64,000 nt of DNA from Arthrobotrys musiformis (GCA_036971715.1 JAVHJL010000013.1:1364001-1428000), one strand, 5' to 3'; numbered from the stretch's first letter, positions 43,744 through 56,408 are shown. Notes: generated by a model not told the origin, from the sequence alone. Numbers and translations are program-made.

Positions 43744-45132
43744 ATGCCTGCTCTCCGCCACGCCCTCCGCCGGGCCCCAGCCGCCTGGAAATCCGCTTGC
43801 AATCGACAATCATGGACTTCAGTTCGTTGTTTTTCAGGCTCTCCCATGACTCAGGCCAATTGGGGCTTCGTTGGCCTCGGTCAGATGGGTATGTACGGCC
43901 GATTCCCGAGTATCAATGTCTCCTGTTGGGCACCAACTCAAGGCAATGATTGCAGGTTACCCAATGGCAAAGAATCTCCGAGCGAAGATACCGGCAACAG
44001 ATTCGATCACAATATATGATATCAACGAATCAGCGACTAGTCAGTTTGTTGAGGAGGCGAATAGTGCTGGTCCCGGGGCCAGCGTAACTATTGCAAAGAG
44101 CTTACAAGATGTCTCCCGCTCCTCCGTAAGTCGAGCCATATATAGTCCCCCCTAGAACCCCAATTAGGCGTTATAGACCCCATTTTCCTCCGAAAGATGC
44201 TCAGCATGATGAACACATATTTCCTTTCTATATGTATGAATCTAAGTCAGATCCCGATCCCGGGATTTCTACATGATTTCACAAATTATACAATAGCCAA
44301 TCCTCTGAAGCAGCTCTCTCGCGAAGCAAAGGAAGAAGAAATACCAATCTTTCCCACAATACCGCGTTTAAGGTGTCGAAATGGTTGCTAATTCCTTTTG
44401 ATTTACAAGGATACGGTTATCACCATGCTACCCCAACCCAAGCATGTGCAAGCAGTATACGAGGAGTTTATCGCTGGGGGGCTGGATAAATCCAACCCTC
44501 GACTTTTCATAGACTGCTCGACTATAGATGTGAAAACGTCGCTGGAAGTGGGATCATCCATTCGAGCTCTCGGGCACGACTTCGTAGACGCTCCAGTCTC
44601 CGGAGGGGTTGTTGGTGCCTCGGCTGCAACTTTGACCTTCATGCTTGGAGCTTCAGATTCTGTTGTAGGAAAGGCGCAGCCCATATTAGAAAAGATGGGT
44701 AAAAGGATCATTCATATGGGCAATCCAGGAACCGGCATTGTTGGTAAGCTGGCGAATAACTATCTTTTGGCCATGAGCAATGTGGCTACCGCAGAGGCAA
44801 TGAATTTTGGAATAAAACTCGGGCTGGAACCAAAAACACTCGCTAGCTTGATCAACTGCTCGACTGGTAAATGCTGGCCGAGCGAAACGAACAATCCGGT
44901 CCCGGGCGTTGTTGAGGGTGCGCCTTCAAGCCGTGGATACCAAGGCGGATTTGGAGTTAGCTTGATGTCGAAAGATCTCAAACTGGCCATTGCTGCCGCC
45001 GACCTTGCTGGTGCGAAGCTTATCCTCGCAGAGCCTGCTCGGAAACTATATGAGGATGCTGAGGCCCATGCCGATTGCAAAGGAAAGGACTTTTCTGTTG
45101 TATACAAATACCTGCAACTTGCAGACAAATAA
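43744..45132 (+). CDS. 3-hydroxyisobutyrate dehydrogenase, mitochondrial
   Basis: Three exons: 43744-43888, 43956-44125, 44410-45132; 345 aa. An Arg/Ala/Ser-rich N-terminus (MPALRHALRRAPAAWKSA) is a likely mitochondrial presequence. NAD site: WGFVGLGQMGYPMAKNL, formed across intron 1. The substrate loop is FVDAPVSGGVVGASAATL and the catalytic Lys lies in VGKLANNYLLAMSN. By family knowledge it oxidises 3-hydroxyisobutyrate to methylmalonate semialdehyde in valine breakdown. Intron 2 (44126-44409) is 284 nt, one of the longest in the window, with a TGCTAATTCC branch before TTTACAAG. Confidence 0.94.
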
Positions 45133-45802
45133 TTTCTCGAATCCAATAGCATCCTTGAAGACAGGCAATCTATGATATTAAGCTCTCGATGCGAATGAAA
45201 TCAATCACTACTTGGAACGACGATGTAGGTCTCGCAGAACTGCCATTGATCAAGTCTGCTGGGGAGGTTTGGACCAGGCCGCAGTTTTCATGTGCTGCCA
45301 GACCCCTGTAGGTTTTTTTTCCGGGCTGCTTGACTGCTCCTTATATTTTCGTTAGTCTCCCAAACCTTTTTTTTTTTCTTTCCACTTTTCTTTCCACTCC
45401 CTCATCACAATAAAAAAATCCATTCCACCCCACAAATAACACCCTCAACGTGTTTTCACACCGCGGTGGGATACCACTGTGGCCTGCCGGGCATCAGGCC
45501 AGCTGTTGGGTAAGTTCCTATCTCCCCTTCAATTCACCGCTCTTCTTCCACCTTTGGGAAATGATTATATCACCTTATTTCAATCATCAATCTGTCAATC
45601 CCCTGATGGCCTGGAATACATGATTGAACATTCCAGTGCCCTGACGAGAAACCGGTATCGAATGATCCCATTGTAAAAAGATTTACTCAGCATCGACATC
45701 CATAAACTTCGCTCTTGTTCGATTTGAAGAGTCATTTCTAACATGCAGTTTCAGATTCATCTAGATCCAATTCAAAGTACGATCTAGCCCTCGACTGTAG
45801 CG
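45133..45802. other. Spacer: HIBADH 3' UTR and SEN34 promoter
   Basis: 670 bp. T-rich pyrimidine stretches at 45365-45410. No gene seen. Confidence 0.55.
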
Positions 45803-46989
45803 ATGGCGGACGATGCCCCTGAGCCGCGTATTTGTATCAATCATGTTGCAGGACGGTATCTGGTCTACGATGTAAACGGTAATTCATAGCATTCTCGCGT
45901 ACGGCCATCGCTGGGTTCCTGGCATTAAAAGCTATTTTATGCGTCATACGTGCAGCTCCTCGGCGCTATCGTCTTCCGTGTGATACTAACATTTACCGCC
46001 TTCGTTTGTTTGCGATCTTGTAACAGATATCGCATCTTTGAGAACAACATGGCATATGTGTGGAACGCTCTTCGGAACTCTGCCTCAAGCACAGCAGCAG
46101 AATATATTCCTTGGCTTACCCCTCGAGCTTATGCAAGAAGAAGCGAGACTCTTGGTTGACCAACGTGAGTCGCTGCGCAAAAATAAAGGCACATGCCCGT
46201 CTGGGTTGGATTGGCGGACTCTAATAGGTCTTTCAAGGAGCTGCAATAATCGTCGATGACTCGCTCGCACATCGCGATGCTATCAAAGCACTCAGCGAAA
46301 CTGATAAAGCCGATATCCTCGCGCTAAAGATACAAGAGCAAGACAAGCTGATGCTGGCAAATCGAGAAGAGTCCATAAAACGGAAAGAGGCCGCGATCGA
46401 GAACGCGAAGGCATCGGGGAAATGGAAAACAAAACCAGCAAAGGCCCCTGAAGCTACGACGAGCAAGGCTGAGGAAATTTCGCTTTTTGCTACGATGTCG
46501 GATACAGTTACCGAAGATGCCAGTGGCAGCGGTGGCGGCGAGGAGTTGGCTTCAACAGGCCAGCGAACCTCTCCTGATGATGGTAATCAACGTCAATATA
46601 TAATACCCATGGCATCTTCGGCCATAGGCCCACACTCTCTTAGACTGCCCAAAGAATCTGAGCATATTCCCAATCCACCAGATGCCCGGTATCAGGTATA
46701 CAAGTATTTGCAAAGTTTGGGATACTTTATGTCTCCGGGCCTGCGGTTTGGTTGCCAGTTCGTTGCCTACCCCGGAGATCCGCTGAGATTCCATTCCCAC
46801 TTTCTTGTAAAATCGTTGCAATGGGATGAGGAGTTGTCGGTTTTGGATCTCGTCGGTGGAGGTCGATTGGGCACCGGCGTCAAGAAAGCCTGGATGATGG
46901 CAGGTCTTGAAGAAGGGGACGCGGAGGCTGATGAGCCAGAAGGCCCCAGCGTAAGGACATTTTGTGTCGAGTGGGCTGGCTTTGGCTAA
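45803..46989 (+). CDS. SEN34: tRNA-splicing endonuclease subunit SEN34
   Basis: Three exons: 45803-45878, 46027-46164, 46238-46989; 321 aa. N-terminus HVAGRYLVYDVNDIASLRTT forms across intron 1. A charged coiled-coil linker (EESIKRKEAAIENAKASGKW) and a disordered stretch lead to the nuclease fold: YKYLQSLGYFMSPGLRFGC, AYPGDPLRFHSHFLV and GTGVKKAWMMAGL. The Tyr, His and Lys of these last motifs match the catalytic triad of the family. By family knowledge Sen34 cuts the 3' splice site of intron-containing pre-tRNAs. The SEN34 assignment over SEN2 rests on length and the N-terminal start. Confidence 0.92.
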
Positions 46990-47601
46990 GCTCGGCGGGA
47001 ATATTTTACTCTACGTATCCTACAATGCAATCGAACTGAAGTTTCATTTTGATCCACAATTTCGAAACCACCACCTGCCCATGTCATGGTAGCATTCAGG
47101 CGCGAAATCTAGAATACGCGGCAAAGTCGAAGGGCTGAGTTCTGTAGCGTTACTTCTGGCTAAAAAAAGACATTCTCGAATTGCGAGCCTTCCTTTTCAA
47201 AGCTAATTAAACCCTGGTGGACCCGAATCCGAGGTCGGTGAAGGTGCATATGTCGCTGATAATCTTAAATCCTATATAAAACCCAGCTAGCTCTTCCCTC
47301 ATCGCATCGCATTGCATTGAATTAGCCCGGTGGAAACCATTTCCCTGTACATACATACATACATGCTACCCAAAGTACCTACATACATACCTCAGACTTC
47401 GTACATGCGCAATTTAACCGATTCTTTGAGATAAGCAACTTCTAGACGAGCTTATATAAGAAGAGAGCGCACGCTCTGAATAGCTTCGACTGGCATCGTA
47501 CGAGTACCTTTTAAACTTTCCCCACCATCGATTCCAGCTTTGACCGATTGAATCAAGAAGCTCCAATAACCAGCCCCACGACAGATACCAAATACACATA
47601 C
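46990..47601. other. Spacer: SEN34 3' UTR and epimerase promoter
   Basis: 612 bp. ACAT repeats (ACATACATACATACATG) at about 47350-47366 and a second short run at 47380-47391. No gene seen. Confidence 0.55.
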
Positions 47602-47680
47602 ATGGCGACACCTAGGGAAACTGTTCTAATCACCGGGTACGTATGTTGAGTTAACTGTGACTGCAATTGGGGAGCGGCAT

Positions 47681-47711
<31 letters not shown>

Positions 47712-49056
47712 GTACGGTTCTCGCTATGTTGCGCGGGCCCAGCTGCACGGTGGGATGAGGTGCTGACTAGGCGCAGTGGTACCGGCTTCATCGGGTCCTT
47801 CACATCCTTGGAACTTCTCGTCGCGGGGTACAATGTCGTTATCGTCGATAATCTCTACAACTCTTCAGAGGAGACCGTCAACCGTATCGAATTAATATGC
47901 GGGATCCGGCCAGCCTTCCACAAGGTCGATGTCACAGATGCTGAGGCCTTGGAGGGGGTGTTCCAAGCCCATCCAGAAATATCGTCGGTCATTCACTTCG
48001 CAGCATTGAAGGTGGGTTAGATACAATCGAACGACCTTCGTATACGCCTAAACAAACCTTTGGTTACACATGTGGCTTACTCAATTGGAAATGTTACACA
48101 CGCGCGAGAGAACAGTCCGTGGGTGAATCTACAGAAATACCAGCAGAATACTACCGGATCAATGTCGGCGGAACTGCGCAATTGTTGTCAGTAATGAAGA
48201 AATACGGTGTGGATAAGATTGTATTTTCTTCATCGGCGACGGTTTACGGCGACGCTACGAAGTATCCTGATATGATCCCGATTCCGGAAACATGCCCGCT
48301 CGGCCCGACAAATCCGTACGGTAGAACAAAATGGTTCAATGAAATGATCATCGAGGATCATGTCAATGCGAACCCGGGCTCGGCTGCGGCTCTGCTACGG
48401 TACTTCAATCCATGCGGTGCTCATCCCAGCGGGGTATTGGGAGAGGATCCACAGGGAGTCCCGTATAACCTGCTACCCCTCCTTGGTCAAGTGGCAGTTG
48501 GGAAAAGGCCGAAGATCCAGGTATTTGGAACAGGTACGGCGCTTGTTGTGATTAACTATAATAATACACATCATTTCTCCTTTGCATTGAGGAGTGATGT
48601 TTTTCTTCTTTTGCACCAGCCATAGTCGCTGACGATGTAATTTTAGATTACGACTCCCACGACGGAACAGCTATTCGAGATTATATACACGTGGTGGATT
48701 TAGCGCAAGGCCATATTGCCGCTCTAGAGAAGCTATACGACCCCTCCTTCAAACGCTGCAAGGCGTGGAACCTGGGGTCCGGGCGAGGCTCGACGGTCTT
48801 TGATATCCTAAACGCATTCAGCAAGGCAGTCGGCCGGGAACTTCCATACGAGCTGGCTCCACGACGGCCGGGTGATGTCTTGGATCTAACAGCAAAGCCG
48901 GATCTTGCCAGAGAAGAACTCAACTGGTACACCAAAAAGACGTTGGAGGAAGCCTGCGAGGATCTATGGAAGTGGGTCAAGAACAACCCCTCTGGCTATC
49001 GAGAGGAGTATAAAAAGGAACTACTCGATGAATGGAAAACCAAACAAAGTGCATAG
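47602..49056 (+). CDS. GAL10: UDP-glucose 4-epimerase
   Basis: Four exons: 47602-47636, 47777-48011, 48116-48533, 48647-49056; 365 aa. NAD site ITGGTGFIGS (GxxGxxG at 12-18) forms across intron 1. The catalytic Tyr158 and Lys162 are in NPYGRTK, and VFSSSATVYGD precedes them. Further epimerase landmarks: RYFNPCGAHPSGVLGEDP, HDGTAIRDYIHVVDLAQGH, NLGSGRGSTVFDILNAFSKA. There is no C-terminal mutarotase domain, so it is the single-domain GALE form, unlike yeast Gal10. It interconverts UDP-glucose and UDP-galactose (Leloir pathway, cell-wall precursors). Intron 1 contains T28. Confidence 0.95.
47684..47711. repeat. T28 homopolymer in intron 1 of the epimerase gene
   Basis: Twenty-eight consecutive T in a 140-nt intron, about 65 nt before the acceptor. 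Confidence 0.95.
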
Positions 49057-49715
49057 AATTTCGGCAGAGAAGTCGAGGGCAGACCACCTGGATAGCTAGT
49101 GTATTATCAAAATAGAAGCTCGAAGTCGTCACTTCTGATACCAATTGTTCTGAAACGTCTTAAACGCCCTCCTGCCAGCAAGGTTTTTTTTTTACTTTTC
49201 CATTCCTCTTTTCCCGTCATTCTTTCTATCGATAGCCTGGTACACCACCTGTAGCAAGTAGCTGTGCAAATGCCGTGACTAGATGGGGGTTCGCGAGCGC
49301 ATCTGGGCCAGGGCTGGGACACATATGCTTACAAGTACTTACTTGAGTAATTGGCCTGGTGTTTCTGGCTGGTCCAGCCAGCAGTGGACCCACTTTGCCC
49401 CTCAGCTTTCAGGAGCCAGGCTTGACCGTATTTGTGCGGGTTTGCAGTTTGGACCTTCGCTGGCCGGCTGGTTGTAGCATATACTAAGAATACATATAAG
49501 TATCCTGGTGCATACACGTACACGACCAACACTCTCCACCCCATTCGATTCAATCCAATTCAATCGCACTCCACCGACCAGCAGCTACATATAATATCCA
49601 CAAGACCTCCCCGATTGTTCCTGTAAGCCGGTTCGAGACTCCTTCCAGCCGGACGAAATACACAGGCCGCTACTGACATACATAGGAAGCCTAGAATCAT
49701 AACCACCAAGCAAAC
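49057..49715. other. Spacer: epimerase 3' UTR and Rho-GDI promoter
   Basis: 659 bp. A CATTCGATTCAATCCAATTCAATCG stretch near 49542-49566 holds repeated CAAT-like elements. No gene seen. Confidence 0.5.
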
Positions 49716-50968
49716 ATGGCTGACAACGACGAGCTTGCCGCTGCCGGCACTGAGGGGTAAGCTGTCACCAACCCCAAGTACCCTCAAATCCCACACCCCC
49801 TTATTCACCCTGCGCATTCCCTGCTCAAAAACCCGTTCAGTCCTTCTATACACCTATCCATGCGATTCTTGCTTTTGTGGATCGCACATCGGCTGGACAA
49901 TGTTTTGTACATGTGTCCGAATCGAACAGTGTAGCACCAGCTAGCTGTAGCTAGAGCTTGCCGTGGATTCGCTACCATCCCGGCTCCACCACAGTTGCTA
50001 ACCATGCATTCCTACCATCAGGTACAAGGTTGGAGAGAAGAAGACCCTAGATGAATACAAGAACCTTGGTACGCTTTATAATTTCCCCTTACTCCATCCT
50101 TCTTCGGTCAAAGCCACCGAGCTGCCACCCTGCGCTTCCATGTGCTGCTACAGCTTTCATGCATATCTCGTGATTCCGGCATATGAAACTAACATCGAGC
50201 AAAATGATATAGATGCCGAAGATGAATCCCTCAACAAGTGGAAGGCATCGTTGGGTCTGGGAGCCGGAATTGGAGACCCAAATGATGCACGAACTGTACA
50301 TATACCTGCTCCCCTTCCATCCCTCTCCAAACCCTTCTAAAAAGGCACAGTTTATACTCATTATATCATTTTTCAAATATATATAGGTTGTCATCGAAAA
50401 GCTCGCTCTGAAAGTCGAAGGCCGTCCCGACCTCGAGGTCGATTTCACCAAAACCGATATCTCGGCTCTCAAAAACACCCCATTCATCGTCAAGGAGAAG
50501 GCCGAATATAGGATTTACATCCAATTCAGAGTCCAGCACGATGTTATCAGCGGTTTGAGATATATCCAAGTTGTCAAGCGAAAGGGTATCCAGGTCGACA
50601 AGACAGATGAGATGTTGGGATCGTACGGACCGAATAACGAGCAGACCCGCTTCTACTCGAAAACTCGTAAGACGGCCATCCCTTCTCCAATGGATGGGAT
50701 ATATCTACGGTAGATATGCTGACTATCTTTGTTTGAAATTCTGAAAAGTCCCAATCGAGGTTGCACCAGATGGGCTTCTCGGTAAGTCTCTCCCTTGGAT
50801 CTACCTTGACATAACCTCTACGCTTTATAATTACAACAGGTATTCTAACCCATTTATCTTATAACAGGCCGTGGTACCTACAGCGCAAAGACCCGATTCA
50901 CGGACGACGACAAGAAGGTCCATCTAGAATTCGACTGGGTGATTGAAATCAAGAAAGACTGGGCATAA
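49716..50968 (+). CDS. RDI1: Rho GDP-dissociation inhibitor
   Basis: Six exons: 49716-49756, 50022-50068, 50213-50295, 50387-50666, 50749-50781, 50868-50968; 194 aa. The N-terminal regulatory arm is YKVGEKKTLDEYKNLDAEDE-SLNKWKASLG, followed by VVIEKLALKVEGRPDLEVDF and the immunoglobulin-like prenyl pocket (AEYRIYIQFRVQHDVISGLR, VDKTDEMLGSYGP). The last exons give LPIEVAPDGLLGRGTYSAKT and HLEFDWVIEIKKDW. By family knowledge it holds prenylated Rho/Cdc42 proteins in the cytosol in the GDP form. Six exons for 194 residues, including one of 33 nt, is dense. Intron 1 is 265 nt, the longest of this gene. Confidence 0.95.
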
Positions 50969-51904
50969 ATCAGTCAAAGGGGCACAATATCCTGTAACCA
51001 AAAAATACCACCACCTACCTTTCCCAAGCAACCATTATCTTACACCTCAATGAAATAAGAGAAGTAAAGAAAAGAAAAAAACTCCTCCTCTATGATGTGA
51101 AAAGCGATAGCATCTTGAAAAGTGGCTTTTTACTACTACTTGGTCTCGTTCCCAGCCTCACCCAGGGTGGTCCACTACTACTACTTCTTCTGTTCTTTCC
51201 ATCTCTTATTCCTTCACTTATCCATGTTTTTCACGATGAAATGAACAATGAAATGGTATACCTTTTAGCCTCTGCTACACTACCGTCGTCCCATCGCTCG
51301 GGAGGGATCCTCAGCTCTACTCTAGTCCGCATTGCATCGCCCGAAAAGGGACGTGATCACATGAACGTACACTATCTCTTCATGAACGCCACCTTCAAAT
51401 AATAGGCGACGGATGAAGAGGGACATGTGATAGTTTTCAAGAGCAGAAAAAAAAATAGAGGTTCAAAAGAGAATTTTTTAGCAAGTGAGGACAAGAAGAA
51501 AATAATCACAATCAAATAGCCAAAAGGTTGAACAAAACGCGAAACAAAAAGGAGAGATAGAAGACCCGATGGAAGAGCTGGTAGCAACACCGTGAGAGAA
51601 AAGAAAAGGAAGAAAAAGAGGAAGTGTGAGGGGGAAAAGGAGACATTCATACGGACCGCAAAGTGATATATGGCGATATACATTCTTAGGCGCAAGGGGA
51701 CAAGGAAAAGGGAAACTGAACACGAGTTTGTTCTACACACAATGTCTGAAGGAATGCTGCGCTGACGCGACGGATAACTGAAGGATTAAGATATAAAAAA
51801 GGTATGTATGGTAAAATCGAAGAATGAGAAGAACCAAGAAAGAGAAGAAGAGAAAGGTGAAGTATTAAATCGTTAGAATTGCATCCGTACAGATTGACAT
51901 ATCT
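50969..51904. other. Convergent 3' region of RDI1 and RAS
   Basis: 936 bp between stop codons; strongly purine-rich on the plus strand from about 51420 to 51870. Frames of about 100-120 codons here are low-complexity and not called. Confidence 0.55.
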
Positions 51905-53165
51905 TCAAAGCATAACACACTTGCATCCTGCGCTCGGGCCGTTCGGGTCGTCGTTGCCGCCATCGCGTGTCTCGTTCTTTCCGCCCTTGTGGTCATCAGG
52001 GTTCTTGTTGTACCTTCGGATCTCGCGAACCAGTTCGTAGAAGGATTCGTCAACGTTGATACGAGCCTTGGCAGAGGTCTCCTTGAAGGGGCAGCCGAAA
52101 GAATCGGCCAAACTTCGGCCCTCTATTTCATGCAAATTCTTGTTAGTAAAAATGCTTTATATGTTCAAGAAGAAAATAAGTTTTTCTCCCTTTCATGGAG
52201 TTTCATTTTCCTGGATATTTCGCACACGGGGGACTCGGTTACTTGCCTTGTGTGGAAACTTGTCTCTCGGTTTCCAAATCGCACTTGTTTCCGACAACGA
52301 CCAATGGGAAGTAGTCCTTATCCTTGACTCTCAGAATTTGCTGCTGGAACTGGATAATTTCCTCGAAAGAGGTTCTCGACGTGATCGAGTAAACCAAAAG
52401 GAAACCCTCTCCTGTCCTCATGTACTGTTCTCGCATGGCGGAGTATTCCTCCTGACCGGCTGTATCCAAAACATCGAGAAGCGCTACTTCATCGTCGATA
52501 ACGCATTGTTTTCGGTAGGAATCTATATTTTTAGAAAAAGGAGAAGATGTTGGTCATGGGCTGTCTGGCAGAAGTGGTGGATATCGGTGTCAAGAAAAGT
52601 TACCTTCAATAGTCGGGTCATACTCGTCGACGAAATGCGATTGGATCAACTGGATAGTCAAGCAAGATTTACCGACACCACCACCGCCGACTACGACGAG
52701 TTTGTATTCCCGGAGGAACTGAGATCCGGCCTATGGGGTACGAGATAACCGGTGTCAGTGTCAAGCTGTATATAATACGATAACTTTCATCGCCGAAGCG
52801 CCGCGCAAGAGGGAGGGATGGAGCCAGGGTGTGTGCGTGTCGAGATCGGGAAATCCAGCGCGAAAGAGTAGGTAAGAATGCATCCTCCGTCGCTCGGTAT
52901 GAACGGGGATAAATGATCTGAGTATTCCCTTGCCACTAACTGATTCCGGCTTCGTCGTACAAAAGCGACAACTTCCGCGATAGAAAAGAAAGGGCGATTT
53001 TGCTCCGTTCTGTTTTGACCCTTCTACGTGGTTGATGCTGGGACGGCGCGAGTTCGAGAGAAAGGGGGATAACGTGGCGATTGCGACGAGTGATGGATAG
53101 AAAGATAGATAGATAATCGGGCGTGGTTTTTCTTTTTTCTTTTTCTTGTTTCTTACCTTAGACAT
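51905..53165 (-). CDS. RAS1: Ras small GTPase
   Basis: Four coding exons: 53165-53157, 52718-52604, 52522-52247, 52122-51905; 205 aa. The first encodes only Met-Ser-Lys; splicing gives MSKFLREYKLVVV. P-loop GGGGVGKS is at 14-21, switch I is DEYDPTIEDS, switch II DVLDTAGQEEYSAM, and base motifs are NKCD and ETSAK. It ends CKCVML: a CAAX prenylation box with a neighbouring Cys suitable for palmitoylation. The variable tail is short, Asn/Asp/Gly-rich. Intron 3 has a GC donor (AAG|GCAAGT at 52246) and a normal TAG acceptor; no GT alternative keeps the frame of TQEGRSLADSF. By family knowledge it signals to cAMP/MAPK growth and morphogenesis pathways. The 438-nt intron 1 is the longest seen here. 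Confidence 0.95.
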
Positions 53166-54917
53166 GAGTGCGAGTAGTTATATAAAACGTAGGTTTTATG
53201 ATAGGTAAGGATGAACTATCGACGGTTTCCCGCGTGTCTGTTTTCGGACGTCGGCGAATGAGCTGGTTGTGAACGACCAACAAAAAAGTAACCAAAAGGA
53301 TGAGATGGCGAGAACCAAAGGGGGGTTGTGGGGGTAGAGAAATCGGGAGAGGGAAAGGACGGACAGCGAGGCTCTCAAAGGGAAATAGATGGATAATCTC
53401 TCTCTTTTAAAGGAGATAGGATAGATAGAGATATATAAAATCCAAATATGTATAAAATATGTATATACGCACTTATGAAGTGTATATATATGTATCTCTT
53501 TCTTGCAGAGGCTGCCGAATGGAGGGAAGAAGAGGAGGATGAAGGAGAGGAAGGGGTGGACGGTTGAAGGGGAGGAGAGGAAGAGAGAAAGGAAGGAAGG
53601 AAGAGATGGAGAATTCGAGGTTGAAAGGAGAATCGGAGAGTTAAGGGGGGAAGGGTATATACTTGGACAATCTCGCGTATTGGCAGATGCCTGTTTGTAT
53701 TTGTATTGATATTTCCTTTACGGATTTTTCTCGGCTGGGGCTTTTGAGATATTAAGAAGTATATAAGCAAGTTACTTTACTTCTAAGATACGTAAGGGGA
53801 AATGAATATTTATTTTCCCGGGGGTGATGAAGAAGAGGGAGGATGATGATGATGATGAAATGGAGGGAGAGGGAGAGGGAGAGGAAAAAGAGGAGGAGAG
53901 GAAGTATTTCTACGTACGGAAGAGAGAAGAGCGAGTTGATGTTGGAGCGGGATAAAGGAAAAAAAAAAAAAAAAAAGGGCAGAGGCTGGGTCGAGTTTAA
54001 GTCGAGTTGAGTCGGGTCGAGTCGAGTTGATTCGGGTTGCGGTTGAAGAAGAAGACGAAGACGGGACGGAGGAGGAAGAGGAAGAGGAAGAGGAAGAGGA
54101 AGAAGAGGAAGAAGTGAAAGAAAGAAGGAGAGGAAGGGAAGAGGAAGAAGATCTTAAGAGGACGGGATAACCAATAAGTACTTCTATTACTAATGATATA
54201 AAATGTTCTTTCTGTCCCTTCTTTCCTACGATATATCACTTCGATCAATTCAATGCAATCAATTCCATCAATAGATCAATCAATCAAGGTATCGATCAAA
54301 TCGATCAATCAGCCAAATCAAATCAAATCAGTCGCTGAATCAACCGCAAACCCAGCCCAGCCCAGCCAGCCTAGCCCAAGCAGCAGCTCGCCAGGCTAGT
54401 TGGTTTAGTTGGTCTGGTCGGGCCAGTTGGTTGACATTAGACCTAACTGGTCACGAAGCGAGGCCAAAGGGCAAAACTTCACGCAGATACCGCGAGCCAG
54501 GTGGAGACTTTTTGGCCGTGCTGTTGGCCAGACTAACCGGCGACGCAGGCGATTCTGCTCCAAACCGAGCGGGTTTCCCGACACGACGCGGACAGTAAAC
54601 CGACCGGTCGAGCTCAACAGGAAGGGCCAGTCGATATATCGAACCCGATCAGTTCCTTTATATTAATTACTGGAGATACCTCTGTAGCAAAACTCCCTTT
54701 GTGGTTAGGAAGCCATTGTTCTGTTCGTCCAGTCTCGGACACTATGTGTTATAAGAAGTAAGTACTTACATACTCTTACTCTTACTATTCTTCTTCTTAC
54801 AAGGCAGGGAAAAAAGTTATATTAAGAAGTCGAATCTATTCTTCTTTACTTACTTACAATCGATACACACAAGTACACACACACAAGGTACTTTGTAAGT
54901 AGAAAAAGACAAAGAAA

Positions 54918-54956
<39 letters not shown>

Positions 54957-56408
54957 GTCCCGCGGCGGACAAAGTGAGACCAGACCAAACCATACCAAAT
55001 TCCATTCCTCCCATATCCCATATCCTATCCCATCATATCGTATCATATCATATCGCACATATTTTATATTACATACTGTACCATACTTATTACAACTACT
55101 TACACAGGTGACCACCTAAGTAGCTGGTAAGTATGAACTTTATGGATCATGCGTGGGAGCAATTGGGTGGATATTGCAGGATGTCCCGATAGACAGTCCC
55201 TCAATGCATAGAACCTCGAAACCTCTTTTTTATATGCATACGAACCTGTCACACCCGTTTAAAACACATCATGTTCAAACCCTCAACTGCGGCACCATTG
55301 CATTGTTCATATGATCAATATAGTATATGTAAAGTATATATAAAGTACCTAGGTATAAAGTATAAAATTTAATAACGGACAGCCTCGACGGAGCACTGGA
55401 GCAATCGGGGAACCAAAAGCGACTCCAACAGGGCAAGTATACCACCCGTCTGCACGCCTCAAGCGCTACCAGATGGAGATAAACTTGGCCTGTCCATCCA
55501 CCCCATTTTACCCTTTCAACCCGATCTTTTCGGTTCCGATCATCTAATCACTTACCAAGACGCAGCCTTTTCTCCCATCGAAAAAAGAAAAAAAAGAGAA
55601 AAAAAGAAAAAAAAGAGAGAAAACATATCTCGACGTCTGTAAAGCACCTAAGCAAGTGAGTACCTAAGTATAAGTGGTACGTGTGCGCCTGGCTGGATGC
55701 CCTGCGTGGGGCCTTTGACATCCTTTTAGGCGTTTTTTCTTGGAGGTTTTTTGGACGAGGAGGAGGAAAAAGAGCGGGGGGGTTCAGATTTCGACTTGCT
55801 CATCCCATCGATGGAACCGATTGTTACAGGTTATATTACCCAGACATATAAATAAAGAAGTGTACAAGAATAGACATCTCGTCTCGACAAAGATGTCATG
55901 CATGTGTATCATTCTTCTCTCCTGTTCTCTTTTTTTTTTTTTTTTTTTTGTTTGTTTGCCTGTTCGTTTCTCAAATCGGATTCATATCGCATCTGAAACG
56001 TTTCCAGAAGGCTGCATCTTGGCTTTCGCCCTCCACCTTCCCTTTTTTCCCTATTCCATTCCGAACTTGTGCCCAACCGCATCGCATCCCGCATCCAACC
56101 CAACCCAAGCTATCGATATCTACCCCCCCTCTTCAATCCACTTGCCAGCTCCCAACATGCAACATTAACCTGCATGGCGCATGTACGTCTATCTACCCAC
56201 TTGATTCTTTGCTTGCCTACCTAAGTATGCTAAAGAGCAAATTTGTCGTTTGAATGCTTTATATAGAAGTATAGGCTCTTCTCGATAGCTGAATTGAAAG
56301 CGCATTTTAAAATAAAAAGAGAGAAAGGAGAAAGCCGTAATTCAAGTCATATCATATGATATAAGTTCCGTATATAATAAAATCATATACCCATATCTCT
56401 ATATTCCT
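53166..56408. other. 3.2 kb low-complexity spacer between RAS and the Mog-fold gene
   Basis: 3243 bp, RAS promoter side at left and 3' side of the Mog-fold gene at right. Plus-strand purine tracts at 53515-53650 and 53820-54150, GTCGAGTTGAG-type repeats at 54001-54035, CAATCAAT runs at 54243-54330, CAGCCCAGC units at 54352-54375, A18 at 53959, A35 at 54921 and T20 at 55930. No gene with family support; long frames are repeat-derived. Confidence 0.6.
54921..54955. repeat. A35 homopolymer
   Basis: Thirty-five consecutive A, the longest homopolymer in the window, in the spacer upstream of RAS. Confidence 0.95.

Noticed and set aside
49620..49660. GGTTCGAGACTCC resembling a tRNA B box
   Set aside because: No matching stem, anticodon arm or A box around it; it lies in the RDI1 leader.
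50782..50867. Possible recursive (zero-length exon) splice site CAG|GTATTC at 50839/50840 in RDI1 intron 5
   Set aside because: The second part would be only 28 nt, too short for a spliceosomal intron; a chance AG-GT is more likely.
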